NCBI GenBank assembly: GCA_015065645.1
Contig: SVPW01000004.1
Coordinates: 1-64,000 of the forward strand
Origin: Oscillospiraceae bacterium
Lineage (GTDB): Bacteria > Bacillota > Clostridia > Oscillospirales > Acutalibacteraceae
Reading direction: 5' to 3'
DNA: 64,000 nt
Shown here piece by piece: positions 1 to 9,000 of the stretch (the first letter of the stretch is position 1; the number at the start of each line of letters is the position of its first letter). The position numbers were made by a program, and so were the translations under genes. The notes under the pieces were generated by a model, which was not told where the DNA came from, searched no databases, and saw nothing but the letters and a program-made list of their open reading frames with translations.

Positions 1-29
1 ACCATAATTATATCATCTCCATTTTTGTT

Positions 30-179
30 TTAATATACCATTGATGGTGAGGAAACATATTGTCCCGTTGAAAACAATATGTATCCAGCTGCAATAAACC
101 ATCCACTGAAACTTGCGTTTGTATATGTTTCCTCACTCTTATTATCCCAATTGTATATTGACGATTGCTCGAAACCAAT
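30..179 (-). pseudogene. 3' remnant of an unidentified gene
   Basis: Read on the minus strand, this stretch encodes about 49 residues (GFEQSSIYNW...SSPSMVY) ending at a TAA at 30-32. The frame has no start codon and is closed upstream by a stop at 180-182, next to the first hairpin repeat (185-209). The composition looks protein-like, with an aromatic-rich segment GWFIAAGYILF. I read it as the tail of a gene cut off by repeat insertion or deletion. The family is not recognised. Chance openness of a 50-codon frame cannot be excluded. Confidence 0.3.
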
Positions 180-184
180 TTAAG

Positions 185-277
185 AAGACAGGGGACGGTT
201 CCCTGTCTTTACAAGCGGTCGGGACGGGGGAAAGGGGGCGGAAAAACACCTCAACACAGAGAACTGTCCCCTGTGTT
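185..277. repeat. Pair of inverted hairpin repeats (REP-like)
   Basis: Two imperfect palindromes lie 43 bp apart in opposite orientation. The first (185-209) has arms AAGACAGGG and CCCTGTCTT around GACGGTT. The second (253-277) has arms AACACAG and CTGTGTT. The reverse complement of the second closely matches the first, so the pair resembles a REP doublet. The interval is G-rich, unlike the surrounding AT-rich DNA. Such GGGGACGGTT-type repeats are common between clostridial genes and are often linked to RAYT (Y1) transposases, but none is present here. Confidence 0.6.
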
Positions 278-280
278 CCT

Positions 281-715
281 CTAACCATCCCTTGATTTTT
301 CAATTTTAATTATTCTTTTTGACGATTTACCATAAATAATCGTGACTTTATCACGCTTACTTATTTTTATTTCAGAAAAGTCTGATAGTTCATAAAGATT
401 TCCGGATTTGGTATAATCGGTATCATCAATATGATATTTTGAATTGTCTATTTCTAAATATAGTCCGTATTTTTTATTTTCTTCGATATTGATTATTGTA
501 CCGGTTAAGCAACTGGTATTATTTGTTTTGCTATCATAAAAAAACAAAATATCTTCATAATAACAATTGATTATAAATAATATTATTGAGATTGAGGTAC
601 ATAAATATATAATATTTTTTGATTTTTGGGAAGGATTAGGAATAAAATGATATACTGACAAAATAATTGCAAGAATTATAAATGCAGTTAATGTTATGAT
701 TCCTATAATATTCAT
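281..715 (-). CDS. Hypothetical membrane-anchored protein
   Basis: This 144-residue protein is not recognised. It has two hydrophobic segments, at about residues 4-24 and 35-52, and then a polar C-terminal part of about 85 residues. That part is rich in alternating polar and aliphatic residues and looks like a small beta domain (TGTIINIEENKKYGLYLEI; KVTIIYGKSSKRIIKI). The start is supported by GGGAGG on the minus strand, 7 bases upstream. The likely topology is membrane-anchored with one soluble domain. It lies next to another small hypothetical gene on the same strand, and its 3' end abuts a hairpin repeat. This may be a gene-poor, recently rearranged edge. Confidence 0.6.
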   Translation of the reverse strand: MNIIGIITLTAFIILAIILSVYHFIPNPSQKSKNIIYLCTSISIILFIINCYYEDILFFYDSKTNNTSCLTGTIINIEENKKYGLYLEIDNSKYHIDDTDYTKSGNLYELSDFSEIKISKRDKVTIIYGKSSKRIIKIEKSRDG

Positions 716-759
716 ATAAAACCTCCCTATAATTATTCTTAACTCCGTGTGTTTCTGTC

Positions 760-1053
760 CTAATAAATTTTGCCAATATAGTATTCTTCAAGCTGTCTTT
801 TGTTTTCAAATTCATTATATTCTTTTTCTGTATACAAGTTATAAATAAAATACTCTTTAACATTTGAAAACGGGGGAGGATTTCCAAATTCGGTCATAAC
901 GTTTATATAACATTTAATTAAGTTTGAGGCTGTCACACCTGAATAATGTGGATCGTTCACAGAATCGTTCATAACATTATATACTAAATCTTCAATATAA
1001 TCATCCATAAAACCCAAGAGATAAAACAATGGTTCTTTATTTTTAAAATCCAT
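760..1053 (-). CDS. Hypothetical protein, 97 aa
   Basis: A small acidic, aromatic-rich cytoplasmic protein with no signal peptide or membrane segment. It starts MDFKNKEPLFYLLGF and has an AAGGAAGG ribosome binding site just upstream. I recognise no family. It is followed 45 bp later on the same strand by the membrane protein at 281-715, so the two may be cotranscribed. The size and composition resemble immunity-type or contact-system accessory proteins, but nothing in the sequence proves that. Confidence 0.55.
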   Translation of the reverse strand: MDFKNKEPLFYLLGFMDDYIEDLVYNVMNDSVNDPHYSGVTASNLIKCYINVMTEFGNPPPFSNVKEYFIYNLYTEKEYNEFENKRQLEEYYIGKIY

Positions 1054-1248
1054 ATTTAACCTTCCTTATACGCTACAAACTTTTTTATTTAATAAGACAT
1101 AGAACACAGGAACGATTTTCAGCCTTACTTTTGTAAATTTATGGATAATATATACAAATTTATTATAACATTCCGTCTTTTTGCTGTCAATAAATGTGAC
1201 AAAAGTGTAACCGCAGCATTTACAGTGTTTTAATTGAAATATTACTTG

Positions 1249-1277
1249 TTGCTTAATGGAAAAAACTGTGTTAAAAT
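1249..1277 (+). promoter_or_regulatory. Sigma-A promoter of the HAD/hydrolase/rhaB run
   Basis: TTGCTT (1249-1254) and TAAAAT (1272-1277) are separated by 17 bp, about 30 bp upstream of the HAD hydrolase start at 1308. Bases 1054-1248 carry no other gene. Confidence 0.5.
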
Positions 1278-1307
1278 ATAACTATCTAATGAAAAGAGGA
1301 TAATAAA

Positions 1308-2081
1308 ATGAAAGAATTAAAGAATAAAATCGGCTTTATTTGTGATATGGACGGTGTTATATATCACGGAAGCAGAATTCTTGACGGTGTGCCTGAGTTT
1401 ATTAATTGGATGATAGAAAATGATAAAAAATTCGTTTTTCTTACCAATAGCGCCGAAAGAACTCCGCACGAATTGAGTATGAAGCTTGAAAGAATGGGAC
1501 TTACTGTTTCTCCTGACCATTTTTATACAAGTGCTATGGCAACGGCTGAGTTTTTGCATAGCCAAAAGCCGGATAGCACAGCCTATGTTATCGGAGAAGC
1601 TGCTCTTACCAAAGCACTGTATGATCATCGTATATATATGAATGATGTAAATCCCGATTATGTAATCGTAGGCGAAACCAGAACTTATAGCTTTGAAAAG
1701 ATTGAAAAAGCTATTGAGCTTGTGCTTAAAGGTGCAAAGCTTATCGGTACAAATCCGGATATTACAGGTCCTACTGAGCGTGGTATTATGCCCGCAACCG
1801 GCGCACTGATTTCTCCTATTGAAATTGCAACGGGTAAAAAAGCATATTTTGTTGGTAAGCCAAATCCGCTTATGCTGCGTCACGGACTTCGTAAGCTTGA
1901 CTGCCACAGTCAGGATATTGCATTTATCGGTGATAGAATGGATACCGATATTATTGCAGGTATCGAATCTAATGTTGATACCGTGCTTGTGCTTTCGGGT
2001 GTTACTAAAATTGAGGATATTGACCTTTATCCTTACAGACCTAAATATATTGCTGACGGTGTCGGTGATTTGGTAAAATAA
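1308..2081 (+). CDS. HAD-IIA family sugar-phosphate phosphatase (NagD-like)
   Basis: A 257-residue cytoplasmic phosphatase of the HAD superfamily, subclass IIA (NagD/AraL type). Motif I is DMDGVIYHG near residue 14, with nucleophile Asp and general-acid Asp. Motif II is FLTNSAERTP near 44. The cap domain follows, and a late GDRMDTDI supplies the Mg-binding Asp pair. Relatives dephosphorylate small phosphorylated sugars or nucleotides; the substrate cannot be read from sequence. AGAGGA precedes the ATG. It is followed within 30 bp by an esterase-like gene and then rhamnulokinase, suggesting a shared role in sugar salvage or detoxification of sugar phosphates. Confidence 0.88.
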   Translation: MKELKNKIGFICDMDGVIYHGSRILDGVPEFINWMIENDKKFVFLTNSAERTPHELSMKLERMGLTVSPDHFYTSAMATAEFLHSQKPDSTAYVIGEAALTKALYDHRIYMNDVNPDYVIVGETRTYSFEKIEKAIELVLKGAKLIGTNPDITGPTERGIMPATGALISPIEIATGKKAYFVGKPNPLMLRHGLRKLDCHSQDIAFIGDRMDTDIIAGIESNVDTVLVLSGVTKIEDIDLYPYRPKYIADGVGDLVK

Positions 2082-2108
2082 AGATTATAAAGTATAGGTG
2101 AGAGTTTT

Positions 2109-2954
2109 ATGAAATGTGAAGTTATACATCTTAAAGACCGTTTTCCTTTTTTGGGAGAAGATGGTCGCGACCCTGTTTTGCAGACATTTTTGCCTTATAA
2201 TTCTGTTGAAATGGGAAGACAAAACCAAAAGCGTCCATGTATTGTAATCTGCCCCGGTGGAGCATATATTATGTGTTCAGAAAGGGAGGCTGAGGTTATT
2301 GGTGTTCATTTCTTGCCTGATGGTTATAATGTGTTTGTATTGCAGTATTCCGTAATGCCACACCGTTTCCCAACACAACTTCGTGAAGTGGCTGCTGTTA
2401 TGGAGCTTATTTATGAAAATGCCGATAATTGGAATTGTGATACAAGCCGTATTGCAATTATGGGCTTTTCAGCCGGCGGTCATCTTGCCGCACATTATTC
2501 AAATGCCTATAATTGCCCTGAGGTTCGTGAGGTTTTCCCTGAAAGCAAGCGTGTAAATGCATCTGTTTTAAGTTATCCTGTTATCACAGCAGATAACAGA
2601 TATGCACATTTAGGCTCCTTTAAAAATGTTTCGGGTAAGGATGAGGTTGACGATTCAGTGGCTGAGAAATTCTCGTGTGAACGCCTTGTAAGTGATGATA
2701 CTCCGCCTACATTTATTTGGCATACAGCACCTGATACCTGTGTGCCTGTTGAAAACAGCCTTTTATATGCTGCGGCACTTTCGGCACATAAGATACCTTT
2801 TGAGCTACATATTTATCCATTTGGTTGGCATGGTCTCGGAACTGCAGATGAACAGTCAAATAATCCGTTGCCTGTAAAGATTGCTCGTAACAGGGTTTGG
2901 CTTGATGATGCACGCAAATGGTTAAAGCTGATGTTTAGTGCTGATGCTGATTAA
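2109..2954 (+). CDS. Alpha/beta hydrolase (acetyl-esterase type)
   Basis: A 281-residue alpha/beta-hydrolase fold enzyme without a signal peptide, so probably intracellular. The nucleophile elbow is GFSAGGH near residue 120. An oxyanion-hole strand VICPGGAY lies near residue 48. A late Asp (DTCVP) and His (FGWHGLG) complete the Ser-Asp-His triad. The family includes esterases that remove acetyl groups from xylo-oligosaccharides and other sugars. Its position between a sugar-phosphate phosphatase and rhamnulokinase fits deacylation of an imported oligosaccharide, possibly a rhamnose-containing one, but the substrate is inferred. Confidence 0.82.
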   Translation: MKCEVIHLKDRFPFLGEDGRDPVLQTFLPYNSVEMGRQNQKRPCIVICPGGAYIMCSEREAEVIGVHFLPDGYNVFVLQYSVMPHRFPTQLREVAAVMELIYENADNWNCDTSRIAIMGFSAGGHLAAHYSNAYNCPEVREVFPESKRVNASVLSYPVITADNRYAHLGSFKNVSGKDEVDDSVAEKFSCERLVSDDTPPTFIWHTAPDTCVPVENSLLYAAALSAHKIPFELHIYPFGWHGLGTADEQSNNPLPVKIARNRVWLDDARKWLKLMFSADAD

Positions 2955-3046
2955 ATTTAGTCCCTTTTTGTATTAATGCGGATATAGATTTACCTTTGTA
3001 TTTTTGGTATTATTATCAGTAGTTAAAAGTATTCGGAGGTTTATAT

Positions 3047-4507
3047 ATGAAAAGAATCCTTTCTTTTGATTTCGGCGCTTCAAGCGGCAGGGCAATGCTT
3101 GCCACCTTGCAGAACGGAAAAATACAAATGGAAGAAATACATCGTTTTTCCAATGATACGGTTATTGTTAGAGGAACTATGTATTGGGATATTCTGCGTC
3201 TGTTCTTTGAAATAAAAACAGGCATTACAAAGGCTGTAAACAGCGGAGGCTTTGATGCTATAGGTATTGATACCTGGGGTGTTGATTTCGGTCTTATTGA
3301 TAAAAACGGAAATCTTCTTTCAAATCCTGTTCATTACCGTGATAAGCGTACCGAAGGTGTTATGGAAAAGGTATTTGAAACCGTTTCCCGTGATGAGCTT
3401 TACAGTATGACAGGTACACAATGCCTTCGTATAAACACCCTTTATCAGCTTATGGCTTTAAAATATAATGAACCTGAGCTTTTGGAGCGTACCGAAAAAA
3501 TGCTTTTAATTCCTGACCTTTTTGCATATATGCTTACGGGGGAAATGAAGGCAGAGGCAAGCATAGTTTCAACAACCAATCTTTTTGACCCATATAAGAG
3601 GGATTGGAATTTTGAACTGATTGAAAAATTGGGATTACCTGAAAATATTTTTGCTCCTGTTATAAAACCCGGAAGTGTTTACGGTTATTTAACCGATGAT
3701 ATATGTGAAGAATTGGGTTGTGAAAAGGTGCCGGTAATTGCAGTTGCCACTCATGATACTGCATCTGCCGTTGCTGCAACACCAAGCCTTTCTGATGATT
3801 TTGTGTATATAAGCTGCGGAACATGGAGCCTTTTTGGCATTGAAAACAAAACGCCAATTTTAACAGCCGAAGCGGCAAATGCCAACTTCACAAATGAAGG
3901 CGGTTTTGATGATACCACCCGTTTTCTTAAAAATATTATGGGTCTTTGGCTTATTCAGGAATCACGTCGTCAGTGGAGGAGAGAGGGCAAAGAGTTAGGC
4001 TTTGATATATTGGAAAAAGAAGCTCTGGCAAGTGAACCGTTCAGGTGCTTTATAGATGTTGATGATCCATTGTTTGAAACTGCGGGCAACCTTCCTAAGC
4101 GTGTACAGCAGTTCTGTGAGAGAACAGGACAGTATGTTCCTCAAACTATTGGTGAGATAATGCGTTGTATTTATCAAAGCCTTGCAATGAAGTATAAATA
4201 TACCTTTAATAAGCTTAATGAGCTTGGCGGTAAAAAATATAACCGTATAAATATTTTGGGTGGCGGAATTAAAGATAAGCTCCTTTGCCAAATGACAGCC
4301 GATGCCTGTAATGTTGAGGTGCTTGCAGGTCCTACCGAAGCTACCGTTATGGGTAATATAGCAGTGGCTTATTGTGCTTTGGGTGAGATAGATGGTTTTT
4401 CGGGCATCAGAAAAGCTGTAACAAATTCTACCGAGCTTAAACACTATACACCAACCGATAACTCTGCATGGGAAAACGCCTACCAAGAATATATTAAAAT
4501 ACTTTAA
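3047..4507 (+). CDS. rhaB: Rhamnulokinase
   Basis: A 486-residue FGGY-family carbohydrate kinase that phosphorylates L-rhamnulose to L-rhamnulose 1-phosphate. The N-terminal phosphate-binding motif FDFGASSGRAML, the substrate-site region IDTWGVDFGLID and the C-terminal motif NILGGGIKDKLLCQMTAD are all typical of RhaB, and the length is normal. CGGAGG precedes the ATG. No rhamnose isomerase or rhamnulose-1-phosphate aldolase gene is adjacent, so the rest of the pathway must lie elsewhere. It is the last gene of the 1308-4507 run and ends at a strong hairpin terminator. Confidence 0.9.
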   Translation: MKRILSFDFGASSGRAMLATLQNGKIQMEEIHRFSNDTVIVRGTMYWDILRLFFEIKTGITKAVNSGGFDAIGIDTWGVDFGLIDKNGNLLSNPVHYRDKRTEGVMEKVFETVSRDELYSMTGTQCLRINTLYQLMALKYNEPELLERTEKMLLIPDLFAYMLTGEMKAEASIVSTTNLFDPYKRDWNFELIEKLGLPENIFAPVIKPGSVYGYLTDDICEELGCEKVPVIAVATHDTASAVAATPSLSDDFVYISCGTWSLFGIENKTPILTAEAANANFTNEGGFDDTTRFLKNIMGLWLIQESRRQWRREGKELGFDILEKEALASEPFRCFIDVDDPLFETAGNLPKRVQQFCERTGQYVPQTIGEIMRCIYQSLAMKYKYTFNKLNELGGKKYNRINILGGGIKDKLLCQMTADACNVEVLAGPTEATVMGNIAVAYCALGEIDGFSGIRKAVTNSTELKHYTPTDNSAWENAYQEYIKIL

Positions 4508-4514
4508 TAAATCA

Positions 4515-4543
4515 AAAAACGAGGCAGAATATGCCTCGTTTTT
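4515..4543 (+). terminator. Rho-independent terminator after rhaB
   Basis: AACGAGGCA and TGCCTCGTT form the stem, followed by a T run. It lies 8 bp beyond the rhaB stop. Confidence 0.85.
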
Positions 4544-4563
4544 TAAACCTTATTTTATCAAAC

Positions 4564-4593
4564 AAAAAAGACATCCATAAAGGATGTCTTTTT
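4564..4593 (-). terminator. Terminator downstream of tRNA-Leu
   Basis: AAAGACATCC and GGATGTCTTT form a stem with a 5-base loop. Read on the minus strand it is followed by a T run, and it sits directly after the tRNA 3' end. Confidence 0.8.
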
Positions 4594-4595
4594 GC

Positions 4596-4679
4596 TGGTG
4601 CGAGTGATGGGACTTGAACCCATACGTCATTGACACACGCCCCTCAAACGTGCCTGTCTGCCTATTCCAGCACACTCGC
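4596..4679 (-). tRNA. tRNA-Leu (anticodon GAG)
   Basis: Read on the minus strand, the acceptor stem GCGAGTG pairs with CACTCGC, followed by A and an encoded CCA (4596-4598). The anticodon stem CACGT/GCGTG holds the loop TTGAGGG, giving anticodon GAG (reads CUU and CUC). A long variable arm and the T-loop GGTTCAAGTCC are present, as expected for a class II tRNA. Length is 84 bases including CCA. It has its own downstream terminator. Confidence 0.95.
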
Positions 4680-4936
4680 ATTTATGTATTTTGTTTTTAC
4701 GCTGTTTTTATCGCGCCTGATTATTATATCACTACAGTATGTAAATGTCAACAATTATTTTTAAAAATTTTTAATTTTTTTTCGTTCTGTTTTTTGGTTT
4801 CAAAATTACGGCTTTAATTGTGATTATGAAATTATTATAATTCATATTTATTACAGTTTATTATTCGTAAGTTATGGTAGTTAAAAGGGAACAAGAGACA
4901 AAAAGTCCTTTATTTGGTATATTTGATGTTGCATGG

Positions 4937-4965
4937 TTGATATAAATATAATAATATGTTATCAT
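4937..4965 (+). promoter_or_regulatory. Promoter of the WYL regulator
   Basis: TTGATA (4937-4942) and TATCAT (4960-4965) are separated by 17 bp, 30 bp before the start of the WYL gene. The rest of the AT-rich interval 4680-4936 shows no gene. Confidence 0.5.
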
Positions 4966-4994
4966 TTATATAAGATATTTTTGGAGGTTTTAAA

Positions 4995-5972
4995 ATGAAT
5001 ACATTAGAGCCTAAAAAATTAGCGCTTATCAGAATTTTACAAATATTAAAAAAATACAGCGATTATGACCATAGGCTTACACATGAGGATATTGCCGGTT
5101 TTCTTGAAAATGATTATGGAATTGTGATTGAGCGTAAAGCGATAAGTCGAAATCTTTCATTGCTTAGAGAAGCCGGGTTTGAAATTGAATCGGGGCATAG
5201 CGGCAGTTATTTGGCAGAACGTGAATTTGAGGATTCTGAGCTTCGTATGCTGATTGACGGTGTTTTAAACAGCAAATATATTACCGCATCTCATTCTAAA
5301 GCACTGATAGAAAAGCTGTGCGGACTTTCCAATAAATTTTTTCGTTCCCATATAAAAAATATACATTCGGTTAATGAATGGGGAAAAACCGATAATCAGT
5401 CACTTTTTTATAATATTGAGCTTATAGATGATGCTATTGAACATGGAATACAAATTGAGTTTGATTATAATAAGTATGGAATAGATAAAAAACTACACAA
5501 AACCGTTACTCATACAGCAAGTCCGTATCAGTTGGTGCTTCATAATCAGCGTTATTATCTCATGGCTTTAAATGAACGCTGGAAAAATATTACCTTTTAT
5601 AGGGTTGATAATATAACTAATATGGCACTGACTGAGCATAAGCGAACACCTTTAAGAAATGTGGATGGATTTGAGCATGGTATTAATTACAGTGAGCTTG
5701 CAAATTCTCTTCCATATATGTTTACCGATAAATTGGAAAAGATAACCTTTTATGCCGATGAAGAAATTGTTGACCAGATTGTTGATTGGTTCGGTAAAAA
5801 TGTAAAAATAGAAAAGGTTGATGATAAGCTAAAGGTGACGGTGAAGGCAAGTCCTAATGCCATGGAATTTTGGGCTATGCAATACTTGAATTATGTTGAA
5901 ATCATAGCGCCGAATGAGCTTAGGGAAAGAATAAAGGAAAATTTAACAAACGCAATTAATAAGTATAATTAA
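4995..5972 (+). CDS. WYL-domain transcriptional regulator
   Basis: A 325-residue regulator. An N-terminal winged helix-turn-helix (about residues 8-75, including DIAGFLENDYGIVIERKAISRNLSLL) is followed by a WYL domain near 145-225 (HTASPYQLVLHNQRYYLMAL) and a WCX-like C-terminal domain to about 322. WYL domains bind nucleic acid or nucleotide ligands. Such regulators control DNA-damage responses and many defence loci, and are also common in Clostridia generally. GGAGG lies 9 bp before the ATG. A terminator separates it from the helicase operon, so it is its own transcript; regulation of the neighbouring trio is only suggested by proximity. Confidence 0.88.
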   Translation: MNTLEPKKLALIRILQILKKYSDYDHRLTHEDIAGFLENDYGIVIERKAISRNLSLLREAGFEIESGHSGSYLAEREFEDSELRMLIDGVLNSKYITASHSKALIEKLCGLSNKFFRSHIKNIHSVNEWGKTDNQSLFYNIELIDDAIEHGIQIEFDYNKYGIDKKLHKTVTHTASPYQLVLHNQRYYLMALNERWKNITFYRVDNITNMALTEHKRTPLRNVDGFEHGINYSELANSLPYMFTDKLEKITFYADEEIVDQIVDWFGKNVKIEKVDDKLKVTVKASPNAMEFWAMQYLNYVEIIAPNELRERIKENLTNAINKYN

Positions 5973-5975
5973 ATT

Positions 5976-6005
5976 AAAAACCTGCCAAACGGCAGGTTTT
6001 TTTTT
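5976..6005 (+). terminator. Terminator after the WYL gene
   Basis: AACCTGCC and GGCAGGTT form the stem around AAAC, with a nine-base T run. It separates the WYL gene from the helicase operon. Confidence 0.88.
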
Positions 6006-6088
6006 GCTTTTTTACAATGTACCAAAATTGGGACCGCTGAAAATATATAATGATATTAAATATTAAATATAAAAGCGGAGGATTCGGT

Positions 6089-9000
6089 ATGAGAAAAAGA
6101 AAAGAAAAAGGTTCTTTTGATGGTAAATCGGCACAGATATATCTTTTTGACGATTTAATAAGCAAGCTCCAAAAAAATGGAGAAAAGATATCGGCATCCG
6201 ATATTGGTGAGGTGATAAAAAAATTAGTTTCTGTAAAAAAGAATGTTGAAAAAAATGAGCAAATAGAACGCAACCGTAAAGCACAGGAGGAAGAACGGCG
6301 AAGGAAAAAGGAGGCTCGTGAAAGGGAAGAGCTTCATATTAAAGAAGTTACCTCAATGGATTTGCCGCTTGATTGGGAAAATACTTTTAATTGTGATATG
6401 CGTACACAGGGCGTTCACGCAGATAGTATTTCAGATGGACTTATACTATCACTTTCAAATTTAGCACGGGTGGATATAGAATATATTTCCGCTATTACCG
6501 GTGAAGACTACAAAACGGTTATATGTGCGCTTAAAGGTTCAATATATCAAAATCCCGATACTTGGGAAGAGTGCTTTTATAAAGGCTGGGAAACGGCTGA
6601 AGAATACTTATCGGGTAACTTGATGAGAAAGTGGAAATCAGCACAAAGTGCCAATTTGAAATATAAAGGTTATTTTGATGATAATATTAACGCACTTTCT
6701 AAAATTTTGCCTAATACCGTTGCAACTAAGGATATTTATGTTACAATCGGTTCACCTTGGGTACCTGTGGATATTATTGATGATTTTATTACACATATAT
6801 TAAATCTTAAAAGAGAACCATACAGCGGAACCAAGCATGATGAGCTGACCGGTACATGGGAAATACCAAACAAAAGCGGATACTGGTACCGAAACAGTGT
6901 TGCAGCATCCCATACCTACGGTACAGTACGAATGACGGCGCTTTATATTCTTGAAAGAACACTTAATATGAAAACGGTTGCCATTACAGATGAGGTTTCG
7001 TGTGCGGCAAATGCTTCAGGCAAAAAGAGGGTTATTAATAAAGCAGAGACATTGCTTGCTTTGGAAAAGCAGGAAAAGATGATTGAGGAGTTCAGAAAAT
7101 GGGTTTGGAAGGATGAAGAACGCAAAGAACGCTTAGAAATGATTTTTGAAAATAATTTCAGTTGTGTTCGTTCCAGAATGTTTGACGGTTCGTTCTTAAA
7201 ATTTCCCACAATGTCACAAAATGTTCAGCTTTATCCTTATCAAAAAAATGCAGTGGCACGAATTCTTTTTACACCGAATACATTACTTGCACACGATGTC
7301 GGTTCGGGAAAAACTTATATTATGATATGTGCCGGTATGGAAATGCGAAGAATGGGACTTTCAAAGAAAAATTTGTATGTTGTTCCAAATAACATTGTAG
7401 GTCAGTGGAAAAGCATTTTTATGTCTCTTTATCCAAATTCAAAGCTATTGTGTGTAGAGCCTAAAACCTTTACCAAACAAAAACGTGAAGGGGTTTTAGA
7501 AAAAATCCGTGATGAGGATTTTGATGGAATAATTATGGCATACAGCTGTTTTGAACAAATCCCTCTATCAAAGGATTTTTATATGGAGAAGTTACAGGAG
7601 GCAAAGGATAAAATTTGTGAGTTAGCATTAGATAGCAATAAGGCAACATCAAAATTAAGTAAAAAGAAAGAGGAGATTAAAAAAGCAATTTCGCAGCTTG
7701 CAGTTACAATGGATGATATGTATGATACCGTTTATTTTGATGAACTTGGCATTACAAGATTGTTTGTTGATGAGGCGCATAATTATAAAAATGTGCCAAT
7801 AGAAACAAAGGTTGATAAGGTTTTGGGAATTAGTGCGACGGGTTCAAAAAAATGCCGTGATTTGATGGATAAGGTTCATCTTGTTCAGAAAAACAATAAC
7901 GATGGCGGTGTTGTAATGGCAACAGGTACTCCAATCACAAATTCAATAACCGATGCTTTTATAATGCAAAAATATCTGCAAAGCGGTGAGCTTGCAATGT
8001 TGGATTTGCAAAGCTTTGATAGCTGGATTGGAATGTTTGCTGAAAGGGTTACGGAGTTTGAAATAGATGTAGATACAAGCAGTTACCGCTTGGCAACTCG
8101 TTTTGCAAAGTTTCATAATTTGCCGGAGCTCACATCTCTTTTATCATCAATCGCAGATTTTCATCAGGTGGATTCAAGCTCAGGTGTGCCGGAATTTGAC
8201 GGATACGATGATGCTCTCATTGCTAAAACAAAAGATTTTGCAGATTATCTGGAGGAAATTTCAAACCGTGCTGAAAATGTGCGTTCGGGAATAGTGAACC
8301 GCAAGGATGATAATATGCTTAAAATTACCACAGATGGCAGAAAAGCGGCTTTGGATTTGCGTCTTGTAGAGCCTAATGCTTCTTTTACTTATCAATCAAA
8401 GGTTGCACGATGTGCTGAAAATGTTTTTGATATTTATATAAAAACCTATTCGCAAAAAAGCACTCAGCTTATTTTTTGTGATACTTCCACACCAAAAAGC
8501 GGGTTTAATATTTATGATGAACTCAAAAATTTGCTGGTTAATATGGGGATTCCTTCTGAAAAAATCACATTTATTCACGATGCCGAAACCGAAATTCGCC
8601 GTGCAAAGCTTTTCTCTCAGGTTAGAAGCGGAGAAATAAGAGTGCTTATAGGTTCCACCTTCAAATTAGGGCTTGGTGTAAATGTTCAGGATAAGTTAAT
8701 AGCGGTTCATCATATTGATGTGCCGTGGCGTCCTGCAGATATGACACAGCGTGAAGGAAGAATTTTGCGTCAGGGAAATGAAAATCAGAAGGTTCATATT
8801 TACCGCTATATTACAGAGGGTAGCTTTGATGCTTATTCTTGGCAACTTCTTGAAACAAAACAACGCTTTATTTCAGGGCTTCTTTCAGGCTCTCTTACCG
8901 AAAGAAGTGGTTCTGATATTGAAAATACAGTGCTTGATTATGCTGAGGTTAAGGCTTTGGCTGTTGGAAATCCTTTGGTTAAAGAAAGGGTTGAAACCGC

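Noticed and set aside
113-295. A 60-codon plus-strand frame at the left edge
   Set aside because: It runs through the hairpin doublet and has no ribosome binding site. The composition follows the repeat rather than a protein.
6011-6051. A full promoter for the helicase operon
   Set aside because: TATAAT at 6046-6051 is good, but no acceptable -35 box lies at 16-18 bp, so only a tentative -10 can be claimed.
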